Positions 42,556 to 50,385 of a stretch of 64,000 nt of DNA are shown one piece after another; position 1 is the first letter of the stretch, and every line of letters starts with the position of its first letter. Both the position numbers and the translations under genes were made by a program. This DNA is from an uncultured Candidatus Entotheonella sp. GTDB taxonomy: Bacteria; Tectomicrobia; Entotheonellia; Entotheonellales; Entotheonellaceae. The notes under the pieces were generated by a model. The model made no database searches. It was given only the letters and a program-made list of their open reading frames with translations, and was not told where the DNA came from. Location of the stretch: assembly GCA_958295825.1 (NCBI GenBank), contig OY282375.1, positions 3,023,489 through 3,087,488 on the forward strand. The letters are read 5' to 3'.

Positions 42556-42969
42556 GATGAAACGCTTCGTTGCCCCAGTTGCAACGGTCAGCGCCCAGGA
42601 CTCCCGCCACCAACAAGCCAGACAAGACGTGATCGACGTTGTCGGTAGTACGATCGGCGCGCTTGTCGGTTCGACCATCGGCAAGGGCCACGGCCGGCCC
42701 CTCGTCATCGGCCCGGGGCGCTGCTTGGCGGCCTGATCGGAGAATCCTTGTCGCAGCGTCGCCCAGCAGCCAATTTCAGCAATTCCATGGTGCAGCGACT
42801 GGGCGAACAGCGAAACCGGGTCGTTGACGCGGCCGTCAGCGGAACGATACCCATGCCCCGGAAAGCCAGGCCAATCCGCCGCCGACAAGGGCTGGCCCTT
42901 TGCCAGGAGCTTGAATCGGGAACCTTGGCCTGCCAGGACGCAGCTGGGACTTGGCGCATCGTCAGGTAG
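42556..42969 (+). pseudogene. Glycine-zipper outer-membrane-type protein, frameshifted
   Basis: ATG 42556 opens MKRFVAPVATVSAQDSRHQQ, then DVIDVVGSTIGALVGSTIGKG, a glycine-zipper two-helix motif. One base near 42712 is out of register. The other frame resumes GGLIGESLSQRRPAANFSNS and ends CQDAAGTWRIVR at 42969, typical of 17-kDa surface-antigen-like proteins. It directly follows traT. As with traT, a single indel separates two well-preserved halves. Confidence 0.65.
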
Positions 42970-43310
42970 ACGGCCGCTGCTAAAACCGGGAAGGGTGCTC
43001 GATTCCCACGCAAAGACCGGGAAGGCTCTGGATCAGCCTCCCTCCCCGCCCTTTGAACCATCCATCCTCGTCTGAACTAGCAACCATTCCCTCGTTATCC
43101 CTCCCCATTGATCAAGCACGGTTCCGATCTTCAAGATCAATCGTGCCGAAAATGGGACGCCTTACCCTGCCGATTGCAAAACTCCCCGTATTCCTTGACT
43201 CGCCAGTCTGATTCACAACTTCGTCCCTCCTGGAGACTCACGCCGTCAATTGCCAGTGGTTTCCCCTTCAGGCAATGAACGCCGTTGATCTGGAGCCGAA
43301 AAACAAGTCA

Positions 43311-43701
43311 AAACCGGCTGATGGAAACTGTGCAAAGCTCGAATAACGAAAGGCGTGTTATTCGACCTTCACACGAGTTTCCACAGCCTTTACTACTAGT
43401 TTTTGGCTTCGCCGAAGGCAGAATCAAATTCAGAAGCCTCACAGACAAGAGAACAGACCGAACAAATCGGGGTTTTTCGATTTTTTCCTTCGGGATCTCC
43501 CTTATATAAAAGAGAGAGATTTTTTCTGTTCTGTTTTTATATGTATGGATGTAGGGAAATTCTGTTCTTTGAATTCGTTCTGGTTTTTGGTGCCTTTGGC
43601 GAAGCCGAAGAATTAGTCGTAAGGGCTGTGGAACACTGTTGAAACTCGTGGAAAACGTGCCTTGTTGTTTTCCACAGTTTCAATAGTTTCCATAGCCGGT
43701 C
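43311..43701. repeat. Long nested dyad symmetry in an AT-rich gap, origin candidate
   Basis: The strongest arms are 43372-43420 and 43591-43650, an imperfect inverted repeat of about 50 bases with one 11-nt insertion. Outer arms pair GAAACTGTG at 43324-43332 with 43673-43681, and ACCGGCTGATGGAAAC at 43312-43327 with 43686-43700. A small internal stem GAATAAC/GTTATTC lies at 43341-43363. The AT-rich centre, 43460-43570, contains TATATAAAAGAGAGAG and T-tracts. No gene fits here. RSF1010-type origins carry large inverted repeats recognised by the plasmid primase. Confidence 0.55.
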
Positions 43702-43736
43702 TTGGGGATACGAGAGGAGAGAAAGGGGTAGGATGG

Positions 43737-43880
43737 ATGGAGGTCATGCTGTTCGACACGGTAAGGTGGTGGCGTGATCAGGTTGTGTACCTGTTACCTG
43801 AGTGTGCGGATGACCTGCGGCGCATCGTCGGGACGGTCCACCAGTCCCGCCCCGACCCGCCCCCACGCAAGGAAGACTGA
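43737..43880 (+). CDS. Possible small protein, 47 aa
   Basis: ATG 43737 opens MEVMLFDTVRWWRDQVVYLLPECADDLRRIVGTV and ends with a Pro/charged tail. A purine-rich AAAGGGG lies 7-10 nt upstream. It has no recognisable family. The real start could also be ATG 43746, or it may not be a gene. Listed because it is the only plausible reading frame in 42970-44004. Confidence 0.3.
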   Translation: MEVMLFDTVRWWRDQVVYLLPECADDLRRIVGTVHQSRPDPPPRKED

Positions 43881-44004
43881 AACATTGTTGCAGTGATGCC
43901 GGTGTCAGGTGTCAGCTTTCGGCCCTGCTGTTGGGAATGGGTGATGACAGGGGTTACAATGGCGAGGGAATCAGGCGACCGTAGCAGACTCGTGAGGAGG
44001 CCGT

Positions 44005-44373
44005 ATGGCATCTTGGCTGAAGGAGAAAGGGAGCACGATCGGCGCCATTGCCGGAACATTGGCCGCTTTTGTCGCCGTTTTGCAATTGTTCGTCGTAAAT
44101 CCGATGAACCAGCGTTTTGATGATCTCAGGGCGTATATGGACCAGCGTTTTGAAGCTATGGATCAGCGTTTTGAAACTACGGATCAGCGCATCAACGATC
44201 TGTCCACGCACATGAACCAGCGTTTTGACGCCCAGGACAAACGCCTTGACCGTCTTGCCGATGAGGTCGCAGAACTCCGCAAGCTGACGGTCAGCATCGG
44301 TGAACGGCTATCGCGCAGTGAAGGCCAGATCGAGATTATCCGGGAGCAGATCAAGACCGTGGACGCGCCTTGA
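44005..44373 (+). CDS. Membrane-anchored coiled-coil protein, 122 aa
   Basis: Residues 10-32 (STIGAIAGTLAAFVAVLQLFVV) are one membrane span. The rest is a long coiled coil built on repeats of MDQRFE/xDQRF (residues about 45-75), then DKRLDRLADEVAELRKLTVSIGERLSRSEGQIEIIREQIK. GTGAGGAGG precedes ATG 44005. The architecture resembles small apolipoprotein-like or phage/plasmid anchoring proteins; no enzymatic motif. It lies between the origin-like dyad and the nuclease relic. Confidence 0.7.
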   Translation: MASWLKEKGSTIGAIAGTLAAFVAVLQLFVVNPMNQRFDDLRAYMDQRFEAMDQRFETTDQRINDLSTHMNQRFDAQDKRLDRLADEVAELRKLTVSIGERLSRSEGQIEIIREQIKTVDAP

Positions 44374-44518
44374 CGCCCTTGATGGCTTTCACTGGCTGGG
44401 AATTCGAAAGACAAAGTAATGCTGAGTCATCCGGGCGGGGTTGTCAGGGGTCTTACTCTGATAATTGGATTGCGAAAGAAGGACGAGGGGAACGAATCAG
44501 GTTGGACAGACACGCCAG

Positions 44519-45222
44519 TTATTCGCAGACTACGCCGTCATTGTCTCCATCACGCATGTATTGGTAGGCTGGATGGTTGCGTGGCACCGGCGCAATGCCA
44601 TGACGCCGCGCCTCCTTGCACGTGATCCTGCCATTTCCGTTGTCGTCGTACATGGCCAAGGCATTAAGCTCGTCCGCCGGTTCGGAATCCACCGAGCTTG
44701 GTGAATCCTCAGCCACCGGCGTTGCATGTAGCCGCTCGCCAGCCCGCCAGTCCCAAGGCGCCACGAACGCCCCCGCCCAAACGCCTCGCCCGGCTGCCCG
44801 GGCGGCCTCTTCCTGTTCAACATACCGCAGGCTGTAGCGCCTGTACGCCAGCGCATGCCCCTGGGACACCAGCCAGGCGTTGAGGTCCTCACCGTGGACA
44901 GAGCACACTCCCAAGGCTCGTCCGTAGCGGTCGCGCCGCGGATCAATGGCGCACACGACCTTGCCGTCGCCGATGTGTTGGCGCAGGACGCGGGTCGCCG
45001 CCTGGCCGCACGGATACAGGTTGCCAGTTGCGTTCTCGCACAATTGATTGCGCTCCGGGGCGTCAATTCCCTTGAGCCGCACCCGCTCGCCAATCACCTC
45101 CAGGGTGTCCGCGTGATCACACGCGTGGCGCCGCCGATGATGGTCGTATCAGCCGCATGAAGCGATGACGGCAACAGCCAGCAAGCCATGCACGCACAGA
45201 TTATCAAGAACCGTTGGAACAT
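44519..45222 (-). pseudogene. Secreted staphylococcal-type nuclease with Excalibur domain, frameshifted
   Basis: ATG 45222 after GGAGG opens a signal peptide MFQRFLIICACMACWLLPSSLHAAD and GGATRVI. The next codons are one base out of register near 45113. The second frame continues as ADTLEVIGERVRLKGIDAPE, with the catalytic Arg and Glu. Then DPRRDRYGRALG follows and the protein ends in an Excalibur calcium-binding motif, DDNGNGRITCKEARRHG and DGDNDGVVCE. Restoring one G would give an intact 230-residue nuclease, so an assembly error or very recent mutation is possible. Confidence 0.8.
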
Positions 45223-45245
45223 ATAGGAAGACCTCCACAAATACT

Positions 45246-45623
45246 CTAACCGTAGATTGCACTGTGCAGTTTCGGCCAAGTCCAATTGACAATTGGTCCC
45301 GCCTCCGGCACGCGCTTGGCGTTACTCCCTTGCCGTCTCAGTTGAAATCTGCGCTTCTTCATATCCTTGGCAATCTTGACCTCTTGAAGCACCCCAGCAG
45401 CGCGATGGGTATGCTCTCCTAGCAGGACAATGAACAGGTCACACTTCGAGATGGCACTCTTGGCGTGTTCCAGCCATTTATCGCTTGGGTAGGCCTCCTT
45501 CAGAGACACGTCTACCAACGAGAATGGGGAATCGGGTCGCTTTGCTTGAGCGAAAAGCGAGCCCTTGATGTCATGGTCTCGGTCGAAATCGAAGCTGCCG
45601 AATACTCGTGGCTTAGCCGCCAT
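45246..45623 (-). CDS. TIR-like (ThsB/MTH538-type, DUF1863) domain protein
   Basis: A 125-residue single-domain protein. RVFGSFDFDRDHDIKGSLFAQAKRPDSPFSLVDVSLKE, KWLEHAKSAISKCDLFIVLLGEHTHRAAGVLQEVKIA and VNWTWPKLHSAI follow the DUF1863 TIR-like pattern. Thoeris ThsB sensors have this fold and make a cyclic ADP-ribose-type signal after phage recognition. No ThsA-like SIR2/SLOG effector is adjacent, and the typical catalytic Glu is not certain in this copy. It lies between a nuclease relic and a resolvase, in a plasmid-like segment. Defence function is plausible but unproven. Confidence 0.75.
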   Translation of the reverse strand: MAAKPRVFGSFDFDRDHDIKGSLFAQAKRPDSPFSLVDVSLKEAYPSDKWLEHAKSAISKCDLFIVLLGEHTHRAAGVLQEVKIAKDMKKRRFQLRRQGSNAKRVPEAGPIVNWTWPKLHSAIYG

Positions 45624-45645
45624 ATACCTCCATCCACTCTAACCC

Positions 45646-46203
45646 CTAATATTTGCTATTCGCCAACGTTTTGTTGAGCGTTATACGGGTCACGTGGAAA
45701 TGCCGCGCAACCTCTCCCTTGGTCATGTCGGGATCAAGCAGCATCGCCTTCGCCTTGCGCACCTGACCCGGCGACAACTTGCGAGGTCTGCCGCCTTTGC
45801 GTCCACGTGCCCGGGCGGCCGCCAAGCCGGCGCGGGTCCGCTCCCGGACCAGCGCCCGCTCAAATTCCGCCAAGGCCGCGAAGACGTGAAAGATCAGCTT
45901 GCCCCCGGCGCTCCCTGTGTCGATTGACTCGTTCAGCGACCGGAATTCCACACCGCGCGCTTCCAGGTCCGACACCACGCTTACCAAGTCCTTGAGACTG
46001 CGCCCCAAGCGGTCAAGGCGCCACACCGTCAGGGTGTCGCCGTCTCGCAACACATCGAGGCACTTCGCCAGTTCCGGGCGCTCCCGATTGCTGCCTGAAA
46101 TCGACTCCTGGTAAATCCGCTCGCAACCCATCGCTCTGAGGGCGTCGATCTGCAAGGCCGTGTCTTGTGTCTCCGTCGAGACACGTGCGTAACCCACGTG
46201 CAT
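45646..46203 (-). CDS. Serine recombinase, resolvase/invertase family
   Basis: A 185-residue small serine recombinase. The catalytic serine is Ser9 in GYARVST, with the active-site arginines in WRLDRLGRSLKDLV and the helix-E segment FHVFAALAEFERALVRERTRAGLAAARARGRKGGRP. The C-terminal helix-turn-helix is MTKGEVARHFHVTRITLNKTL. It is full length and intact. It would resolve plasmid multimers or transposition cointegrates, or invert DNA. No res-like repeats were seen upstream of 46203 beyond a short AT-rich stretch. Confidence 0.92.
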   Translation of the reverse strand: MHVGYARVSTETQDTALQIDALRAMGCERIYQESISGSNRERPELAKCLDVLRDGDTLTVWRLDRLGRSLKDLVSVVSDLEARGVEFRSLNESIDTGSAGGKLIFHVFAALAEFERALVRERTRAGLAAARARGRKGGRPRKLSPGQVRKAKAMLLDPDMTKGEVARHFHVTRITLNKTLANSKY

Positions 46204-46264
46204 AGAAACTTTGACCTATTCTATACATTGTTAACTATACGGCTTTTTATACACCCAAAGGCAC

Positions 46265-46286
46265 AAAAAAGGCCATCCGCGATGGC
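46265..46286 (-). terminator. Rho-independent terminator for the 46329-46535 gene
   Basis: Read on the minus strand, GCCATC-GCG-GATGGC (46286-46272) forms a tight hairpin followed by six T residues (46270-46265). It lies 43 bp downstream of the small zinc-binding gene. Confidence 0.7.
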
Positions 46287-46328
46287 TTAACGACTGTGTA
46301 TAGAAAACGGTCGTTTTTACAACCCACC

Positions 46329-46535
46329 TCAATCAGTTTCATCTTCGTCACCCTCCTTTCTTTTCCCGTACCAAATTCCCGTGACCTGCTCCACCCAAAC
46401 TGGATGACCCGTTGAATCATGATGCCGAGCCGCAACCCCAAGCGTATTCCGAGCGAACCAACCAGCTTCATATCGCCCATGACACACATAACAGCCACCC
46501 CGAACATCCAGCAATCCCGTTGCCGTCGGCCTCAT
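46329..46535 (-). CDS. Small zinc-finger-like plasmid protein, 68 aa
   Basis: A 68-residue protein, MRPTATGLLDVRGGCYVCHGRYEAGWFARNTL then VAARHHDSTGHPVWVEQ. A CxxC pair with downstream paired histidines (AARHHDSTGH) gives a plausible CCHH zinc site of a type common in phage and plasmid small proteins. A good terminator follows. The competing frame 46247-46507 on the same strand lacks these features and runs through the terminator, so it is rejected. Confidence 0.55.
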   Translation of the reverse strand: MRPTATGLLDVRGGCYVCHGRYEAGWFARNTLGVAARHHDSTGHPVWVEQVTGIWYGKRKEGDEDETD

Positions 46536-46748
46536 AACGAACCCTCCGGTCTCATCCTCGCCGCCGCCTATGCTTGAAGAACAACCACGGCAACCACACC
46601 CAGCAGCAAAACCACAACCACACGGCCAACTTCAAACGTCCCCACTGAGCCCTCACCTACTTTTCCCCCGACCGTGTGGAAAAGTGCTGCTTCAACCACT
46701 ACCAACTATTGACATCGAAAGCGCCTGAGCAGATTGCTTCCCTCAACA
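46536..46748. other. Gap upstream of the small zinc-finger gene
   Basis: About 210 bp. It should hold the promoter of the 46329-46535 gene. I see no other feature. Confidence 0.35.
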
Positions 46749-46954
46749 TCAGCCCCAACCCGGTACAGCCTTTCCCCTCGGCTTTATTGCATCAGAAATC
46801 GGCCGACGCTCTGTCGCCCCCAACGCCGGCGAGAAATCGCCGCGGTCGAAGGCGTCCACGAGCCGCAGGACGTTCTGGAACGTATAGCCGGTCAGTTCCT
46901 CGCAAACCTCACCGGTAACGTCGAGGAAGAAATTCACGTCGCATGGGCTGAACC
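46749..46954 (-). pseudogene. C-terminal half of a small plasmid gene split by a 2.8-kb insertion
   Basis: This frame reads SPCDVNFFLDVTGEVCEELT, then FQNVLRLVDAFDRGDFSPAL. Joined to the half at 49766-49994, after removing 46955-49765 and one copy of the 9-bp duplication GGCTGAACC, it gives one uninterrupted 141-codon frame crossing SGRHDGFSPCDVNFFLDV. A DGFSPxDVxxFL junction is typical of the small conserved plasmid proteins this gene resembles. Stop at 46749. Confidence 0.65.
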
Positions 46955-47074
46955 GGCTTTGCACAAAAAGTCGATCGCTGACAGACCCGGAAGCAAGGTG
47001 TTCAGGTGGGCTGAAATCTCTACATTCTTGTCGTGCTGCAGGTTGAACGCGGACTTGCCTGATGAGGAAGGATT

Positions 47075-47175
47075 GGCGCCGCATCGCCACGCGATATGAT
47101 CGCTGCGCGTACACCTTCTACAGCGCCATCTGTCTTGCCGCCACGGTTATCTTCTGGTTATGAGTCCTGAGCCTA
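47075..47175 (+). pseudogene. 3' end of an IS427-like transposase and its right terminal repeat
   Basis: RIATRYDRCAYTFYSAICLAATVIFWL, followed by a stop at 47159-47161, matches the end of the remnant at 13.6 kb. The right terminal repeat GTCCTGAGCC is at 47164-47173. Only about 30 codons remain. Its outer end abuts the group II intron reading frame, so it truncated that gene from the 5' side. Confidence 0.8.
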
Positions 47176-47880
47176 GGATTCAACGTGCGTCAGTACCCCA
47201 GACCGAATACCAAGACGGGGTACAAGCTCCTGATCAAGCCGAGCAAGGAATCGGTCGCGGTCTTCAAGCACCGTGCGAAACGGGACTGGTCCACCTTAGC
47301 TGGCCACAACGTAGACATGGTGCTCAACAGGCTACGACCTTTTCTACGGGGATGGGCGAACTACTTCCGCACCACGGTTTCAAAGGAGACATTCAATGCG
47401 CTTGATCGTTGGATGCTCATCCGCGAGGTCCAATGGTGCAAGAGAACTCACCCCACCAAGCCATGGAAATGGATTGTCCGGACTTACTTCGGTAGGCACC
47501 GGGCTGGACGCCAAGATAAGTGGGTATTCGGAAATCCCAAGACAGGGAATCACCTGCCCAAACTGTCATGGACGTCCATCTGGCGACACATCCTGGTTCG
47601 CTACGATGCGTCGCCGGATGATCCAGACCTGCGCCCCTACTGGGAGCGGCGAGAGGCCAGGAAAGCAGAACTTCTTCCGGCTTGGCGACAACGGGAATTG
47701 GCGAAACGGCAGCGAGGGCAATGCCCAATCTGCCACGATAGCCTGCACAACGAAGAAGGACTCCACGTTCATCACGTTATCCCGATGTCTCAGGGCGGGG
47801 AGGACGCAATCTCAAACCTCGCGCTGGTACATTTGTACTGTCATCAGCAGGTTCACAAAAGCAGAAAGGTGAAGGTGTAA
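47176..47880 (+). pseudogene. ltrA: Group II intron-encoded protein, 3' fragment (maturase X and HNH endonuclease)
   Basis: Without its own start, the frame begins GFNVRQYPRPNTKTGYKLLIKPSKES, the end of the reverse-transcriptase thumb. It continues with domain X (VDMVLNRLRPFLRGWANYFR, and WCKRTHPTKPWKWIVRTYFG). A C-terminal HNH endonuclease follows with CPICHDSL, LHVHHVIPMSQGGEDAISNLALVH and a final CH. The RT catalytic YADD half is missing because the IS427-like end replaced it. The protein can no longer reverse-transcribe. Confidence 0.9.
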
Positions 47881-47891
47881 CCGGTTTGCTT

Positions 47892-47966
47892 GATCCGTGT
47901 GCGGTGAAAGCTGCAAGCACGGTTCTGAGAGGAGGGGGTGACAGCGATGCTACCCCCTTACCCGAC
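47892..47966 (+). ncRNA. Group II intron domains V and VI, 3' end
   Basis: GATCCGTGTGCGGTGAAAG, continuing CTGCAAGCACGGTTCT (47892-47926), has the near-invariant domain V form, with GAAA tetraloop and paired CCGTG/CACGG. A following stem GGGGGTGACAG.../CTACCCCC (47934-47957) is domain VI. The intron 3' splice site should be near 47960-47966. The intron is 5'-truncated and cannot self-splice. Confidence 0.75.
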
Positions 47967-48068
47967 TTTTGGGGTTGAAGGGTATAGGAAACAGGGATGG
48001 CAAATTCTGACATCATGAAACTGACATGAGGAAGCGTCTCACCACTCTTGACGTCAATCGGCTTGCGG

Positions 48069-48584
48069 TCAAGATGTCCTTCTTGCCCCTATACGTCGGG
48101 CCTCCTGCGAAATCACTTCAAGGGACCTTTCGTGATCTAATGCCGCCCGTATTGATTCCAGTACCTCGTGACGGCTTAGCCTTACAAGTTTTGAACGTGA
48201 AATACTGAAGCGAATCGCTCCCAAATCCACCAATTGACTCTTGCTGAAACTATTGTCATCAAGTATTTCTTCGGCGTCTTCACAGGAAATTGATTCGAGA
48301 TTCGGCGGAAGACTTACCTTCGTTTTCACCAGAAAAGTTTGGCTACTTGACAACCTTCCTTCCGCAAGAATCTTGTTGAGATCAAGCACTGGTTGATTAG
48401 CATAAGGCCGCAAAGCCCTAGCTAACTTTCGGAGCCCATTGCTCAGCTCCTGATTGCCCGTCCTTTCGTTACTGTGCAAGTTTGCCAAACGAGACAGATA
48501 CTGAATTAAATCCCGAATCGTAAGACTGCTCTCTTCTTCTGAGGATATGCCTTTCCCGTACGACTTCATCTTTTCTTCGGTCAT
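48069..48584 (-). CDS. Unknown partner protein of the ParA-like ATPase, 171 aa
   Basis: A 171-residue, charged, helical, soluble protein. The N-terminal half, SSLTIRDLIQYLSRLANLHS and ELSNGLRKLARALRPYANQPVLDLN, is followed by a short beta segment and a C-terminal helix ESIRAALDHERSLEVISQEARR. Its ATG overlaps the ParA stop by 4 nt (48581-48584). I do not recognise it as ParB; no ParB CTPase box. Such coupled partners usually load or are positioned by the ATPase. Base composition is clearly more AT-rich than the surroundings, pointing to separate acquisition. Confidence 0.7.
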   Translation of the reverse strand: MTEEKMKSYGKGISSEEESSLTIRDLIQYLSRLANLHSNERTGNQELSNGLRKLARALRPYANQPVLDLNKILAEGRLSSSQTFLVKTKVSLPPNLESISCEDAEEILDDNSFSKSQLVDLGAIRFSISRSKLVRLSRHEVLESIRAALDHERSLEVISQEARRIGARRTS

Positions 48585-49537
48585 AAGGCATCAATCCTCC
48601 GCTTAAGCTCATCCGTCAATTTCTTAAACTGCGCATCTAGGCCCCTTCCCCCTACGTTTTGTGTATGACCCTGATCGTAAACTGGAACGCCACTTGCTAA
48701 CGCTTGGGACACGCCGGTACCTTGACCAATGTAAGGCTCTATCAAGTAATCACACCAATACCTTTTTAATGACGACAGATGCTGTGTATGGTCATTTGTG
48801 TACCCGGATTTTGCTCTAGAGGATTGTATTCGAGTAATAACCAGTCCAACGAGTTCAGTATTGAGCACATGCGTTCTCCTTGGTTGGCCTTCTTCCATGT
48901 CGGCGTATTTTTTGAGGCGGCCGTCGATTCCCTCCTTCATCATATGAAAGAGATGGGGTGCCCCGCGCTCCATCACTGCTTCTGGAACAATCGGGATAAT
49001 GTACCCGTGACTAGCCGCAATGGCGTTCTGGGAAACTATTTTTGTGGCTGGTGGACAGTCGAAGATGATGTAGTCGTACAAGTCATCAATTTCGGCTTCT
49101 TCCAGCCAACGACATATCAGTGTCCTCTTGTTCCATTCCGAGTTAATCGCATTACCTTGATGGGAGGCAGTCAATTCGATTTCAATGTCATCCAATTCCA
49201 AACTGGACGGGACGAGATCCATGCAGCGGTATAAGGCGTGCTGTGCTCGGGGTCTCTTTCCCATAGGGTCCTGGGTGATTATGTTTTTACCAATTGCCGC
49301 AGAGTTTTGACCCATAAACGGTCGAAATACCTCATTGATCGTCCGTTTCTGATCGACTGATTCCTCCCATTGTGTCCCTCCTAAGCAAACGATGGACAGG
49401 CTGCTTTGATGGTCCACGTCGACAAGCAACACCCTTTGTCCGTCATGATACCTTGCCAGTCCAGTCCCAAGGTGAAACGCAAGGGTGCTCTTTCCCACCC
49501 CGCCTTTGAAATTGATGATGCTTACTCGTTTAGCCAT
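48581..49537 (-). CDS. ParA-family P-loop ATPase
   Basis: A 318-residue ParA/MinD-type ATPase. The deviant Walker A is NFKGGVGKSTLAFHLGTGLA, Walker A' VLLVDVDHQSSLSIVCLGG and Walker B YDYIIFDCPPATKIVSQNA. There is no N-terminal helix-turn-helix, so it is a short, type Ib-like ParA. SLSIVCLG plus the 171-aa partner marks a group distinct from the ParA at 50.4 kb. It lies within the 2.8-kb insertion as cargo. It could segregate a mobile element or act in a defence or positioning system; no evidence decides. Confidence 0.88.
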   Translation of the reverse strand: MAKRVSIINFKGGVGKSTLAFHLGTGLARYHDGQRVLLVDVDHQSSLSIVCLGGTQWEESVDQKRTINEVFRPFMGQNSAAIGKNIITQDPMGKRPRAQHALYRCMDLVPSSLELDDIEIELTASHQGNAINSEWNKRTLICRWLEEAEIDDLYDYIIFDCPPATKIVSQNAIAASHGYIIPIVPEAVMERGAPHLFHMMKEGIDGRLKKYADMEEGQPRRTHVLNTELVGLVITRIQSSRAKSGYTNDHTQHLSSLKRYWCDYLIEPYIGQGTGVSQALASGVPVYDQGHTQNVGGRGLDAQFKKLTDELKRRIDAL

Positions 49538-49716
49538 TGCTACGTCTCCATTTTCAAACCGATTGGTCCGACGCGTTCAGCCGATTGCCAAGTAAATTCG
49601 CCAAGGCACACAACACTTCGAGTCTCCGGTAAACACGCCCCGCTTCCTTGGCGACGCTCTGCCTGCATTCAGGCGTGACAGAGAGCATCCTAGCAGTTTG
49701 AATTGATCACTTGAAA

Positions 49717-49766
49717 CGGCTTTGCACAAAAAGTCTTCGAAAAAGGGAACTTTTTGTGCAAAGCCG
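49717..49766. repeat. Paired inverted element ends
   Basis: CGGCTTTGCACAAAAAGT at 49717-49734 and its perfect inverse at 49749-49766 are 14 nt apart. The right arm is the outer end of the 2.8-kb insertion. The left arm is a further copy pointing the other way, so two element ends meet here or an element collapsed to its tips. Confidence 0.7.
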
Positions 49767-49994
49767 GCTGAACCCATCATGCCGCCCGCTTTGGAAAATG
49801 ACCGACCAGCCTGGACGGTCGCCGAGCTCGTACCGATCATAGACGACGCCCCGCTCACCCGGGTTGCACACCCCGCTTGCTTTCTTTGCCACGACCAGGC
49901 TCCCAACCCGTAATTCAGGAAGCGAGCTGTCTGGCCGCAAGTGCCAGGGCCCGGAAACCCGTGTGATTGGATCACCGCAATGCGCACAGTTCAT
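49766..49994 (-). pseudogene. N-terminal half of the split small plasmid gene
   Basis: ATG 49994 opens MNCAHCGDPITRVSGPWHLRP with a CxxC pair. LRVGSLVVAKKASGVCNPGERGVVY and PGWSVIFQSGRHDGFS follow. At 49765 the frame enters the insertion and would add a nonsense tail, LCTKSSLFRRLFVQSRFK. See 46749-46954 for the other half. The intact 141-aa product would be a small zinc-ribbon protein of unknown function. Confidence 0.65.
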
Positions 49995-50097
49995 GCCTGT
50001 CTACCTTTCTCATTGTGCGGTTGTCGCCGGTAGCGCACGCAGCCGCCCGCCGCGGTCGCCGGGCCTCTTTGGATCAGGTCCGGCTGCTCCGGGCTAC

Positions 50098-50385
50098 CTA
50101 TTCCCATAACGAATCCTTCAAAGCACTCAGGAGTTCTTTCGCCGGCGCCTTCTCAGCCAGCACCAGCCCGGCTCTTACTACGTCCGCTTCGCTCACTCGC
50201 CGGCCAGTGCCTGCACCCAGCTTTTCAGTCAAGTCCCGCAGCCGCACCAAGTCGCGGGGGAACAACCGAAAGGTCTTGTTCCGAGCAACCGTCACAGTCT
50301 CGGTCAGATCAGACACGTCGCCGGAAGTCTGACGTGATCTCGACAACTTGGACGCACCCGAGTCTGCCAGTTTCCTAGACGACAT
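50098..50385 (-). CDS. Ribbon-helix-helix-like partner of ParA, 95 aa
   Basis: ATG 50385 lies inside the end of the ParA gene (11-nt overlap), so translation is coupled. The first 40 residues are a flexible, Ser/Arg-rich tail. ETVTVARNKTFRLFPRDLVRLRDLTEKLGAGTGRRVSEADVVRAGLVLAEKA then gives a strand and two helices, the Arc/MetJ-like ribbon-helix-helix layout of ParG/Omega-type centromere-binding proteins. It should bind a site near its operon, and the ATTGC-rich region upstream of parA is the obvious candidate. Confidence 0.7.
   Translation of the reverse strand: MSSRKLADSGASKLSRSRQTSGDVSDLTETVTVARNKTFRLFPRDLVRLRDLTEKLGAGTGRRVSEADVVRAGLVLAEKAPAKELLSALKDSLWE

Larger units (their letters stand above)
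46955..49765. mobile_element. 2.8-kb insertion with terminal inverted repeats and 9-bp target duplication
   Basis: The left end GGCTTTGCACAAAAAGT is at 46955-46971 and its exact inverse is at 49749-49765. Both are flanked by GGCTGAACC (46946-46954 and 49766-49774). The interrupted gene is restored in frame when the element is removed, which confirms the borders. Cargo is an IS427-like end, a group II intron fragment and a ParA gene pair. No transposase matching these ends survives inside, so the element is either a deletion product or mobilised in trans. Confidence 0.7.

Noticed and set aside
45246-46203. A complete Thoeris system
   Set aside because: Only a ThsB-like TIR gene is present; no ThsA effector lies on either side.
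46247-46507. An 86-codon minus-strand frame overlapping the small zinc-finger gene
   Set aside because: It reads through a good terminator and lacks the CxxC/His pattern of the competing frame.
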